The position numbers were made by a program, and so were the translations under genes. 64,000 bases of DNA from Jutongia huaianensis (lineage in GTDB: Bacteria; Bacillota; Clostridia; Lachnospirales; Lachnospiraceae). Below the pieces are notes generated by a model that saw nothing but the letters and a program-made list of their open reading frames with translations, was not told where the DNA came from and made no database searches. This document shows, one piece after another, positions 1 through 7,702 of the stretch (positions are counted from its first letter, which is position 1; each line of letters begins with the position of its first letter). The DNA lies in contig NZ_JACRSX010000008.1 of NCBI RefSeq assembly GCF_014384985.1, positions 61,595 to 125,594 on the forward strand, read 5' to 3'.

Positions 1-1
1 G

Positions 2-487
2 ATGGAGAAGGGCAGACTGCCGATCCGTATGATCGCACCGGGACGAGTTTTCCGTTCCGATGAGGTGGATGCGACACATTCTCCGACTTTCCATCAGATC
101 GAGGGTCTTGTGGTAGACAAAAATATAACATTTTCCGACCTGAAGGGAACGCTGCAGGAGTTTGCAAAGCGTTTGTTCGGAGAAGATACAAAGGTAAAAT
201 TCCGTCCGCATCACTTCCAGTTTACAGAGCCGAGTGCCGAGATGGATGTTACCTGTTTTAAATGCGGCGGAAAGGGCTGCCGTTTCTGTAAGGGCGAAGG
301 CTGGGTTGAGATTCTCGGCTGTGGTATGGTTCATCCGCATGTGCTGGAGATGAGCGGCATTGATCCGGAGGAATATACCGGATTTGCATTTGGTGTCGGA
401 CTGGAGCGAATTGCATTGTTCAAGTACGAGATTGATGATATGAGATTATTATACGAAAATGATACAAGATTCTTAAAACAGTTCTAA
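2..487 (+). CDS. pheS: Phenylalanine--tRNA ligase alpha subunit (3' part only)
   Basis: Catalytic alpha subunit of the cytoplasmic alpha2-beta2 enzyme that charges tRNA-Phe. Only the last 161 residues are in the window; the 5' part lies beyond the left edge, so the first ATG here is not the true start. Class II motif 2 is visible ([19 protein letters not shown], about residues 14-32 of the fragment) and motif 3 near the end ([14 protein letters not shown]). Between them is a four-cysteine CxxC/CxxC insert (fragment C85, C88, C93, C96), common in Firmicutes PheS as I recall and possibly zinc binding. pheT follows after 23 bp, the usual pheST operon. Confidence 0.97.
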   Translation: MEKGRLPIRMIAPGRVFRSDEVDATHSPTFHQIEGLVVDKNITFSDLKGTLQEFAKRLFGEDTKVKFRPHHFQFTEPSAEMDVTCFKCGGKGCRFCKGEGWVEILGCGMVHPHVLEMSGIDPEEYTGFAFGVGLERIALFKYEIDDMRLLYENDTRFLKQF

Positions 488-510
488 ATAGAAGAAAGGA
501 AGAAAATAAC

Positions 511-2949
511 ATGAATAGTTCAATATCATGGACAAAGGCGTATGTGCCGGATCTGGATTGTACGGCACAGGAATATATGGATGCAATGACATTGTCCGGT
601 ACAAAGGTTGAGGGATATACAGAGTTAGATAAGAATCTGGATAAGATCGTGGTTGGTAAGATCAATAAGATCGAAAAGCATCCGGATGCAGATAAGCTGG
701 TGATCTGTCAGGTACAGATCGATGAGGCAGGCACAGAGGTACAGATCGTAACAGGTGCTCCAAATGTCAAAGAGGGAGATAAGGTGCCGGTTGTACTGGA
801 TGGCGGTCATGTAGCCAGCAGCCACAAGGATGGCGAGTCAGAGAATGGTTTCAAGATTAAAAAAGGAAAGCTCAGAGGAGTTGATTCCTTTGGGATGATG
901 TGTTCCATTGATGAGCTGGGGTCTAATACGGATATGTATCCGGATGCAGCCGAGGATGGAATCTATATTCTCAGTGATAATCCGGAATATGCAGATGCAC
1001 CGATCGGGGCAGATGCGGTAGAGCTTCTGGGACTTCATGATGTGGTATTTGAGTATGAGGTGACTTCCAACCGTGTAGACTGTTTTGGACAGATTGGTAT
1101 TGCCAGAGAGGTAGCTGCAACCTTCCGAAAGGATCTGGTGCTTCCGGAGGTGACAGAGACAGGTAACGGCGAGAATGTCAATGATTATGTATCAGTAGAA
1201 GTACAGGCACCGGAGCTTTGCTCCCGTTATGTGGCAAGAGTCGTAAAAAATATCAAGCTCGCTCCGTCCCCGGAGTGGATGCAGCGTCGTCTTGCTTCGG
1301 TTGGCATTCGTCCGATCAATAATATTGTAGATATCACGAACTATGTAATGGAGGAGTATGCACAGCCAATGCATGCGTATGATCTGGACAAACTGGCAGA
1401 TCATAAGATTATCGTAAGAAAAGCACACAAGGATGAGCCGTTTATGACACTGGATGGTCAGGAGAGAGTTCTTGACGATACCATGCTGGTGATCTGTGAC
1501 GGGGAGAAGCCGGTAGGTGTTGCCGGTATTATGGGTGGAGAAAACTCTAAGATCACGGATGATGTGACTACTATGCTTTTCGAGGCTGCAACCTTTGACG
1601 GAACCAATATCCGTAAATCCGGCAAGAAGCTTGGTATGCGTACCGATGCGCAGGCAAAGTTTGAGAAGGGACTTGATCCGAACAATGCGATCGATGCCAT
1701 GAACCGTGCCTGCCAGCTCATCGAGGAGCTGGGTGCCGGTGAAGTTGTCGGTGGTGCTGTGGACGTATATCCGGTTAAGAAAGAACCGATCACTATCACA
1801 TATAATGTAGAGAAGATCAATGCCCTTCTTGGTACTGATATTGATGAGGATACCATGGTGGCATATTTTAAGAAGCTGGATCTGACAGTAGATCGTGAGA
1901 AAAAGGAAGTTCTTGTGCCAACCTGGAGACAGGATCTGGAAAGACTTGCGGATCTGGCTGAGGAGGTTGCCCGTTTCTTCGGATACGACAATATTCCGAT
2001 GACACTTCCGTCCGGTTCTGCAACAGCAGGCGGACTTTCTGAGAAGATGCAGCATGAGAATATGGCAAGAGATATTGTGGAAGCCTATGGTTTTATGGAG
2101 GGAATGACTTTCTCCTTTGAAAGCCCGAAGGTTTATGACAAGCTTCTTCTGCCGGCAGATGATGTGCTGCGTAAGAGCATTGCCATTATGAATCCACTGG
2201 GAGAGGACTACAGTGTTATGCGGACGTCAGCCATTGGTGGTATGCTGACCTCTCTTGCAACAAACTATAACCGCCGAAACCAGAATGTCCGTCTTTACGA
2301 GCTGGCAAATGTATATCTTCCAAAGAGTCTGCCGCTTACCGAGCTTCCGGAGGAGCAGATGCAGCTGACACTTGGTATGTACGGTGAGGGAGATTTCTTT
2401 ACCATGAAAGGTGTTGTAGAAAGTCTGATGCAGCGCATGGGACTGAAGAAGGCAGCAAAATATGATCCACAGGCAGGGAAGAGCTTCCTGCATCCGGGGC
2501 GTCAGGCGAAGGTGATCTATGAGGGATGTGAGGTTGCATATCTCGGTGAGATCCATCCGGAGGTGCTTGACAACTTCTCCATCGGACAGAAGGCATATAT
2601 TGCGGTTGTCAATATGAAGCAGCTTTCTGAGCTGGCAAGCTTTGATGTGAAGTATGTAGGTATTCCGAAATTCCCTGCTATGACGAGAGATATCAGTCTG
2701 ACCATGAAGAAGGAAGTATTGGCTGGGGATATTGAGGAAACCATCCGTACAAAGGGCGGCAAGCTGATCGAGTCAGTGACACTCTTTGATATCTATGAGG
2801 GAGCCCAGCTTACCCAGGGGTATAAGTCTATGGCATATAAGATCGTATTCCGTGCACCGGACCGTACCCTGAAGGACGAGGAGGTAAACAAGGCCATGGA
2901 TAAGATTGTCCGTGCCCTTGAGGAGAAAGAAATTGTATTAAGGAGCTAG
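511..2949 (+). CDS. pheT: Phenylalanine--tRNA ligase beta subunit
   Basis: Beta subunit of phenylalanyl-tRNA synthetase, 812 residues, normal length for the long bacterial form. In order: N-terminal tRNA-binding OB domain (about 42-155, with HPDADKLVICQV and GAPNV), B3/B4 editing domain (about 215-390, GIRPINNIVDITNYVM), B5 domain (about 405-475), the synthetase-like core, and a C-terminal FDX-ACB anticodon-binding domain (about 715-811, KFPAMTRDISL). The start is set by an AGGAAG ribosome site 10 bp upstream. The gene is followed 2 bp later by a VanZ-like gene, so it is probably co-transcribed with pheS and the small membrane genes. Confidence 0.98.
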   Translation: MNSSISWTKAYVPDLDCTAQEYMDAMTLSGTKVEGYTELDKNLDKIVVGKINKIEKHPDADKLVICQVQIDEAGTEVQIVTGAPNVKEGDKVPVVLDGGHVASSHKDGESENGFKIKKGKLRGVDSFGMMCSIDELGSNTDMYPDAAEDGIYILSDNPEYADAPIGADAVELLGLHDVVFEYEVTSNRVDCFGQIGIAREVAATFRKDLVLPEVTETGNGENVNDYVSVEVQAPELCSRYVARVVKNIKLAPSPEWMQRRLASVGIRPINNIVDITNYVMEEYAQPMHAYDLDKLADHKIIVRKAHKDEPFMTLDGQERVLDDTMLVICDGEKPVGVAGIMGGENSKITDDVTTMLFEAATFDGTNIRKSGKKLGMRTDAQAKFEKGLDPNNAIDAMNRACQLIEELGAGEVVGGAVDVYPVKKEPITITYNVEKINALLGTDIDEDTMVAYFKKLDLTVDREKKEVLVPTWRQDLERLADLAEEVARFFGYDNIPMTLPSGSATAGGLSEKMQHENMARDIVEAYGFMEGMTFSFESPKVYDKLLLPADDVLRKSIAIMNPLGEDYSVMRTSAIGGMLTSLATNYNRRNQNVRLYELANVYLPKSLPLTELPEEQMQLTLGMYGEGDFFTMKGVVESLMQRMGLKKAAKYDPQAGKSFLHPGRQAKVIYEGCEVAYLGEIHPEVLDNFSIGQKAYIAVVNMKQLSELASFDVKYVGIPKFPAMTRDISLTMKKEVLAGDIEETIRTKGGKLIESVTLFDIYEGAQLTQGYKSMAYKIVFRAPDRTLKDEEVNKAMDKIVRALEEKEIVLRS

Positions 2950-2951
2950 GA

Positions 2952-3455
2952 ATGAAAAATGCGAAAAAAGTAATCCGCATCCTGTCATGGTGTATCTTTG
3001 TGGTGTATCTGGTGGCACTGGTGTATTTCCTGTTTTTCAGCGAGCAGCTGGGACGGGTGCCAAGTGACGAATACAAATACAGTCTGGTGCCATTTAAGGA
3101 AATCCGCAGATACATCTTCTACTGGCATGCAATCGGCAGTTATTATGTTCTGTTGAATCTTCTGGGAAATGTTGTGTGTTTTGTTCCCTTTGGATTTGTG
3201 CTGCCGGTCATTTCAAGAAATCAGCGTAAATTCTGGAAGATTCTGCTGCTGAGTTTTCTGACATCGCTGCTGGTGGAGCTGATCCAGCTCGTATCCAAGG
3301 TAGGTTCCTGTGATGTGGATGATATGCTTCTGAATACATTAGGAGGAATCATCGGTTATGTACTGTTTCGCTTTTTTCACAGAATATTTTTCTGTCGGAA
3401 GAGTGTGGAACAACCGGAGAAAACAGAAGGGCAGGTGAGAGAGGATCATGTCTAA
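2952..3455 (+). CDS. VanZ-like membrane protein
   Basis: Small integral membrane protein of 167 residues with the VanZ-like pattern: a first membrane segment at about 8-29, a second at about 65-87 with the NLLGNVVCFVPFGF signature, and C-terminal segments around the conserved EL(I)QLVSKVGSCDVDDMLLNTLGG stretch. VanZ relatives were first linked to teicoplanin resistance, but most chromosomal copies have no proven role, so no resistance claim is made. It starts 2 bp after the pheT stop and overlaps the next gene by 8 bp, which suggests translational coupling. Its tail is polar and lysine/glutamate rich. Confidence 0.85.
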   Translation: MKNAKKVIRILSWCIFVVYLVALVYFLFFSEQLGRVPSDEYKYSLVPFKEIRRYIFYWHAIGSYYVLLNLLGNVVCFVPFGFVLPVISRNQRKFWKILLLSFLTSLLVELIQLVSKVGSCDVDDMLLNTLGGIIGYVLFRFFHRIFFCRKSVEQPEKTEGQVREDHV

Positions 3456-3777
3456 AAAGAAAAGACGTAAGGATGGTCTTCATCTGACAGATAAAAAGCA
3501 TCCGAAACAGGGAATCTGGTCAACAGTTTTAGGAATTTTATCTCTTGTCCTGTTTTTGGTACTTTGCTTTCTGTCAGGAGAGGCGGGTGGAAAAGCCGGA
3601 GTCTGGATCGGTATTTGGGGAGTGGTTTGCGTTGCCATTAATATCTGGGGCTTTGTGCTAGCTATGCTCAGCCTGAAGCTGGATAATATCAGACAGCTAT
3701 TTCCGTCTCTCGGTGTGATCATCAATGGTCTGATGATCTTGATGTACCTGGTAATATATATTTTAGGAACGGCGTAA
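3448..3777 (+). CDS. Small three-helix membrane protein (tentatively DUF6142-like)
   Basis: A 109-residue protein with a basic cytoplasmic N terminus (MSKKKRRKDG) and three hydrophobic segments at about 23-45, 50-75 and 85-108. It resembles short Lachnospiraceae membrane proteins that I recall as DUF6142; that name is from memory and unchecked. Its start lies inside the end of the VanZ-like gene (8-bp overlap) behind a GAGAGAGG ribosome site. No catalytic motif is visible and no function is assigned. It closes the pheST transcription unit: a strong intrinsic terminator begins 40 bp downstream. Confidence 0.75.
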   Translation: MSKKKRRKDGLHLTDKKHPKQGIWSTVLGILSLVLFLVLCFLSGEAGGKAGVWIGIWGVVCVAINIWGFVLAMLSLKLDNIRQLFPSLGVIINGLMILMYLVIYILGTA

Positions 3778-3817
3778 CCGGGAAATCATTAAAAAATAAT
3801 AAATTGTATGAAATAAG

Positions 3818-3850
3818 ATCCTGTCTCCTTGCGGGGACAGGATAATTTTT
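3818..3850 (+). terminator. Intrinsic terminator after the pheST unit
   Basis: An 11-bp stem (3818-3828 pairing with 3833-3843, one G-U pair) with a TTGC loop is followed by AATTTTT. It is the only strong stop signal after pheT and the two small membrane genes. Confidence 0.88.
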
Positions 3851-3939
3851 GTATACTTACAACTAAGAAAAAGCGTGCATCAGATAATGAAAATTTGAAA
3901 ATATATTATTTATAAGGTGTGCCGGGAAGGTTGGTTTAC

Positions 3940-4731
3940 ATGGCGAGAATATTTGACGATTCCGTTGAGGATGACAAGAGCAAGGTGAAAAAGGATGGTC
4001 TGATCTATCAGCAGAGAGACGATACGGATTATAAAAAAGAGTACGAAAAATTGGACAGTAAGGGGAAATTCCAGTTTTTTAAGGATTATTATCTGCCAAC
4101 CATCGTGGTCATTGCCGTGATCGCATTGGTGGGAGGTTATTTTTTGTATGGGGCTCTGACGAAGCCGCAGACAGTATTATATGTGGCGATCTGTGACCAG
4201 AATCTGGATGATAAGCAGGTAGACAAGCTGGAAAAAGCGGTGGGTACTTATCTGGGTCTTGATAATAAACACGAGATCGTGACGATCAATACGGAGTTTA
4301 ACTCTAAAAACGGTACCTTAAGCGAGCAACTGCAGAGTTATATTTATGCCGGAACCTGTGATATTGTGATCGCACCCAAAGAGGGCTTTACCGGTTACGC
4401 TACTGCCGGGTATTTTTTCGAGCCGGACAGTTCGGATACCGTAGCGGCATTTAAGGACTGGCCTAAGGATAAGAGAATATATTGTCCGATCATTGACGGA
4501 GAGAACATCCGTGGAGAGAAGGAGATTGACGAGACAAAGTATAATTTCGGCATTGATGTTGCAGATTGCAAGAAGTACAAGGCACTGGAGGGCAAAAGCA
4601 AATCTGCCGTGCTGGGAGTGTCCAATTCTTCCAGAAAGCAGGAGGAAGCGGCTGCTTTTATAAAGTTTTTGACCGATGATTCTTTAAAAGATGGGGATGT
4701 AAACCCGGATTTTGCTCTACAAAGCAAATAG
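3940..4731 (+). CDS. Membrane-anchored hypothetical protein
   Basis: 263 residues. A charged cytoplasmic N terminus of about 50 residues (many D and K) is followed by one membrane helix at about 52-72, and then about 190 residues outside the membrane. The outer part contains ITINTEFNSKNGTLSEQLQSY-type sequence and a C-terminal stretch SNSSRKQEEAAAFIKFLTDD that looks like the end of a periplasmic-binding-protein fold; this likeness is only an impression. I chose the ATG at 3940 over the upstream GTG at 3919 because a GGGAAGG site (3924-3930) lies 9 bp before it. The gene stands alone between a terminator and the ammonium channel leader. Function unknown. Confidence 0.75.
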   Translation: MARIFDDSVEDDKSKVKKDGLIYQQRDDTDYKKEYEKLDSKGKFQFFKDYYLPTIVVIAVIALVGGYFLYGALTKPQTVLYVAICDQNLDDKQVDKLEKAVGTYLGLDNKHEIVTINTEFNSKNGTLSEQLQSYIYAGTCDIVIAPKEGFTGYATAGYFFEPDSSDTVAAFKDWPKDKRIYCPIIDGENIRGEKEIDETKYNFGIDVADCKKYKALEGKSKSAVLGVSNSSRKQEEAAAFIKFLTDDSLKDGDVNPDFALQSK

Positions 4732-4772
4732 CACTTTCAAATATTTTGCAAAAAATGAAGAATAAAAAGAAT

Positions 4773-4804
4773 AACTCTTTTTAAACTTTTCTTTGAAAAG
4801 AGTT
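4773..4804. repeat. Inverted repeat with 9-bp arms
   Basis: AACTCTTTT (4773-4781) pairs with AAAAGAGTT (4796-4804) around a 14-base pyrimidine-rich loop. There is no T tract after it on the plus strand, so it is not a classic terminator of the preceding gene. It may be a weak 3'-end hairpin or a dispersed palindromic element. Confidence 0.45.
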
Positions 4805-4816
4805 CCCGAAAGTTCC

Positions 4817-4844
4817 TTGACAGGATCTGAGGAATGAATATAAT
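4817..4844 (+). promoter_or_regulatory. Perfect consensus sigma-A promoter ahead of the ammonium channel gene
   Basis: TTGACA (4817-4822), a 16-bp spacer, then TATAAT (4839-4844). Both boxes match consensus exactly. Transcription should start near 4851, only a few bases before the terminator hairpin at 4857-4897, so the promoter feeds an attenuator-like leader. Confidence 0.8.
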
Positions 4845-4856
4845 GAGATTTATGAC

Positions 4857-4897
4857 AAAGGTGTCACGAAGCAGATAGCGATCGTGGCACCTTTTTC
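4857..4897 (+). terminator. Leader terminator (possible attenuator) upstream of the ammonium channel gene
   Basis: AAAGGTGTCACGA pairs with TCGTGGCACCTTT (13-14 bp with one G-U pair) around a 12-base loop, and the 3' arm runs into TTTTTCTGTT. It lies between the consensus promoter and the coding start, about 65 bp before the ATG. Either most transcripts end here unless antiterminated, or it ends transcription from upstream. Its position right after the start site favours attenuation, but no alternative antiterminator fold was clearly seen. Confidence 0.75.
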
Positions 4898-4915
4898 TGT
4901 TACTTAAGTGTAACA

Positions 4916-4927
4916 TTCACATGTGAA
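4916..4927. promoter_or_regulatory. Perfect 12-bp palindrome before the ammonium channel gene
   Basis: TTCACATGTGAA is its own reverse complement. It lies after the leader terminator and 19 bp before the AAGGAGG ribosome site of the Amt-P-II gene. It could be an operator or part of a leader fold. A nearby short hairpin GTTAC-TTAAGT-GTAAC (4899-4914) adds to the structure. Confidence 0.35.
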
Positions 4928-4960
4928 AAGAAAAAAATGAAAACCAAGGAGGAATGTTAT

Positions 4961-6721
4961 ATGTCGAAAGAAATCATTCAGTACGTCAACGATAACCTGT
5001 ATGGCGTATGGTATTTGATAGGAGCAGCATTGGTATTTTGGATGCAGGCAGGATTTGCAATGGTGGAGGCTGGCTTTACCAGAGCAAAGAATGCTGGAAA
5101 CATTATTATGAAGAACCTGATGGATTTTTGTATCGGTACATTTATGTTTTTCCTGATCGGTGCATCACTTCTGTTAGGAAATGATATGGGAGGTTTTATT
5201 GGAAAGCTTGATTTCAATATCTTCTCTCATTATGGAAATTACGATTATTCCATTTTCGTATTTAACCTTGTATTTTGTGCCACAACAGCGACGATCGTTT
5301 CCGGTGCCATGGCAGAACGTACAAAATTCATTTCCTACTGTGTTTACTCCGCTGTGATCTCCGCAGTGATCTATCCGGTAGAAGCACACTGGACCTGGGG
5401 CGGCGGCTTCCTGGCACAGATGGGCTTCCATGATTTCGCCGGTTCCAACTGTATTCATATGGTTGGTGGTATCTGTGCCCTGATCGGTGCAGCGATGCTT
5501 GGACCTCGTATTGGTAAATTCAGCAAGAGAACCGGAAAGCCTCACGCAATTCCGGGTCACAATTTAACGATCGGTGCTCTTGGTGTATTTATCCTGTGGC
5601 TTGGCTGGTATGGATTCAACGGTGCAGCTGCAACATCGATTCCGGATCTCGGTTCTATTTTCCTGACAACAACTGTTGCGCCTGCAGTTGCAACGGTTGT
5701 GTGTATGATCTTTACCTGGATCAAATATGGTAAGCCGGATGTGTCAATGTGTCTGAATGCATCTCTGGCAGGTCTTGTTGCCATCACAGCACCTTGTGAT
5801 GTTACTGATTGTGCCGGCGCAGCAGTGATCGGTGCAGTTGCGGGTCTTCTGGTAGTGTTTGGTGTATGGCTTCTGGATTATGTATTAAAGATTGATGATC
5901 CGGTTGGTGCCGTAGCAGTACATATGATGAATGGTATCTGGGGTACGATCGCCGTTGGTCTTTTTGCAACAAAATCAGCTCCCGGTTACCAGATTGCGTT
6001 AGAGGGTGGTGCAATCAAAGGACAGGGTCTTTTCTATGGCGGTGGCTTCACACAGCTTGGTCTCCAGTTTGTGGGAATGTTCAGTACCATTGCCTGGACA
6101 GCGATCACCATTACGATTACATTCCTGATCATTAAGGCAACACTTGGATTGAGAGTATCTGAGGAGGAAGAGCTTATCGGTCTGGATGTGAAGGAGCATG
6201 GTCTGACATCTGCATATGCAGACTTTATGCCTGCCGGCAATATGTTCTATTCTGCAGGAACTATGCCGGTACCAAAGAGTGGTCTTGCACCTGTGATTGA
6301 GAAGAACAGTGATCATAAGCCGGCGATGAGGCCTGTAGCAGAAAAGCCGGGCGATATGACCGAGAAGTTTACAAAGATATCTATTATCTGTCAGCAGAAC
6401 AAGTTTGATGAGCTGAAGGAAGCTATGAACCAGATCGGTGTCAATGGTATTACCGTGACACAGGTTATGGGCTGTGGTACACAGAAGGGTATTACAACAA
6501 CCTATCGTGGTGCCGAGCTTAGTGTTATGCTGATCCCGAAGGTAAAGGTAGAGGTTGTTATCAGCTCCGTACCGATTGAGACAGTGATTGAGACAGCTAA
6601 GAAGGTTCTTTACACCGGTCACTACGGAGATGGTAAGATCTTTGTATATGATGTAGAGAATGTAGTGAAGGTTCGTACCGGAGAGGAAGGTTTTGACGCT
6701 CTCCAGGATGCAGCCGAATAA
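4961..6721 (+). CDS. amt: Ammonium transporter fused to a C-terminal P-II signalling domain
   Basis: 586 residues. About 1-430 form an eleven-helix Amt/Rh channel for NH4+/NH3; the twin pore histidines lie in CIHMVGG and AVHMMNG, after the EAHWTWGGGFL stretch. After a linker, about 467-586 is a complete P-II (GlnB/GlnK) domain, with a T-loop (TQKGITTTYRGAEL), a B-loop (TGHYGDGKIFVYDVENVVKV) and the RTGEEG end. A separate GlnK normally plugs AmtB in response to ATP/ADP and 2-oxoglutarate; here the plug is tethered. The residue matching Tyr51, the uridylylation site of E. coli GlnB, is Leu (about residue 520). The ATG at 4961 follows AAGGAGG by 8 bp; the in-frame ATG at 4937 lacks a site. Confidence 0.95.
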   Translation: MSKEIIQYVNDNLYGVWYLIGAALVFWMQAGFAMVEAGFTRAKNAGNIIMKNLMDFCIGTFMFFLIGASLLLGNDMGGFIGKLDFNIFSHYGNYDYSIFVFNLVFCATTATIVSGAMAERTKFISYCVYSAVISAVIYPVEAHWTWGGGFLAQMGFHDFAGSNCIHMVGGICALIGAAMLGPRIGKFSKRTGKPHAIPGHNLTIGALGVFILWLGWYGFNGAAATSIPDLGSIFLTTTVAPAVATVVCMIFTWIKYGKPDVSMCLNASLAGLVAITAPCDVTDCAGAAVIGAVAGLLVVFGVWLLDYVLKIDDPVGAVAVHMMNGIWGTIAVGLFATKSAPGYQIALEGGAIKGQGLFYGGGFTQLGLQFVGMFSTIAWTAITITITFLIIKATLGLRVSEEEELIGLDVKEHGLTSAYADFMPAGNMFYSAGTMPVPKSGLAPVIEKNSDHKPAMRPVAEKPGDMTEKFTKISIICQQNKFDELKEAMNQIGVNGITVTQVMGCGTQKGITTTYRGAELSVMLIPKVKVEVVISSVPIETVIETAKKVLYTGHYGDGKIFVYDVENVVKVRTGEEGFDALQDAAE

Positions 6722-6817
6722 AGTGCAAATAGCATGAGTTTTCCTTTAAATTTGATTGTGTGTGAATATGGAACTTCATAGAGGTTCTGATCGGGAGTTT
6801 CGTGGAAAACCTGATTT

Positions 6818-6858
6818 GAGAGGCCACCGTAATGGGCAGATACGGTGGTCTCTTTTTT
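6818..6858 (+). terminator. Intrinsic terminator after the Amt-P-II gene
   Basis: A 14-bp stem (6818-6831 with 6841-6854, one or two G-U pairs) around a 9-base loop ends in TTTTTTCT. It lies about 100 bp after the stop codon. The intervening 6722-6817 shows no gene. Confidence 0.88.
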
Positions 6859-6879
6859 CTTCATTCATTCTGTGATAAA

Positions 6880-6917
6880 CTTAAAGAAATCTTAAGAATT
6901 TCATTCGCTTGTCTTAA
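6880..6917 (+). promoter_or_regulatory. Three helically phased CTTAA direct repeats (likely response-regulator binding site)
   Basis: CTTAAAG begins at 6880, CTTAAGA at 6891 and CTTAA at 6913, so starts are spaced 11 and 22 bp, that is one and two DNA turns. OmpR/PhoB-family regulators bind direct repeats with about 11-bp period, and the next gene encodes one. The repeats end about 70 bp before its start, where a regulated promoter would lie. Autoregulation is inferred. Confidence 0.5.
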
Positions 6918-6985
6918 AAAATGTAGTTTATGATAGGAAATGCAAAGCAGCAAGGTACGACACAGGTACAGAAAAGAGGACAAAA

Positions 6986-7678
6986 ATGCAGACAATACTG
7001 GTATGTGATGATGACAAAGAAATCGTGGAGGCAATTCAGATCTATCTGGAGCAGGAGGGGTATGAGGTACTCACGGCTTATGACGGGATGCAGGCTTTGC
7101 AGCAGATCCGGCAGAATCATATTGATCTGCTGGTGATCGATGTGATGATGCCAAGGCTGGATGGAATCCATGCTACCATGAAGATCCGGGAGGAAAGTAA
7201 GGTGCCGGTTATTATCATCTCTGCCAAATCAGAGGATGCAGACAAGATTCTGGGTCTGAATATCGGAGCGGATGATTACGTGACGAAGCCGTTTAATCCA
7301 CTGGAGCTTGTGGCCAGAGTAAAGTCCCAGCTGAGACGTTATGATATGATGAGCGCGCAGGTGCCGTCAGGGGGAATAACATATCGTCTCGGTGGACTGG
7401 AAATGGATGATGACCGCAAGCAGGTGTATATGGATGGCCGGTTGATCAAGATGACGCCTCTGGAGTACAATATCCTGCTGCTGATGATGAAACATCCGGG
7501 AAAGGTCTTTTCCAGCCGGCAGATTTATGAGAGCATTTGGAATGAAAATGGCTATGCTGCAGAAAATACAGTGGCAGTACATATCCGCCATATCCGGGAA
7601 AAGATCGAGATCAACCCCAAAGAGCCAAGATATCTGAAGGTTGTGTGGGGCGTAGGTTACAAGCTGGAAAATCAGTAA
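6986..7678 (+). CDS. OmpR/PhoB-family response regulator (VanR-like)
   Basis: 230 residues. The receiver domain (about 1-120) has the acidic pocket DDD near residue 7, the phospho-acceptor Asp in LLVIDVMMPRLDG (about residue 52), and the conserved Lys in DDYVTKPFNPLEL. A winged-helix DNA-binding domain fills about 130-228 (MTPLEYNILLLMMKHPGKVFS, AVHIRHIREKIE, VWGVGYKLE). The sensor kinase gene follows 24 bp downstream, so the two form a two-component system. The phased CTTAA repeats upstream suggest self-regulation. The signal and target genes cannot be told from sequence. Confidence 0.93.
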   Translation: MQTILVCDDDKEIVEAIQIYLEQEGYEVLTAYDGMQALQQIRQNHIDLLVIDVMMPRLDGIHATMKIREESKVPVIIISAKSEDADKILGLNIGADDYVTKPFNPLELVARVKSQLRRYDMMSAQVPSGGITYRLGGLEMDDDRKQVYMDGRLIKMTPLEYNILLLMMKHPGKVFSSRQIYESIWNENGYAAENTVAVHIRHIREKIEINPKEPRYLKVVWGVGYKLENQ

Positions 7679-7702
7679 ATCGGACAAGGGGGGATTTATA
7701 AG

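Noticed and set aside
1192..2055. 287-residue open frame on the minus strand
   Set aside because: It lies wholly inside pheT on the other strand, has no ribosome site or recognisable domain, and is a coding shadow.
2952..3455. VanZ-like protein as a glycopeptide resistance gene
   Set aside because: Only the general membrane family is supported; no van cluster is present.
4937..4960. Earlier ATG for the Amt-P-II gene
   Set aside because: It comes before the AAGGAGG site that serves the ATG at 4961 and has no site of its own.
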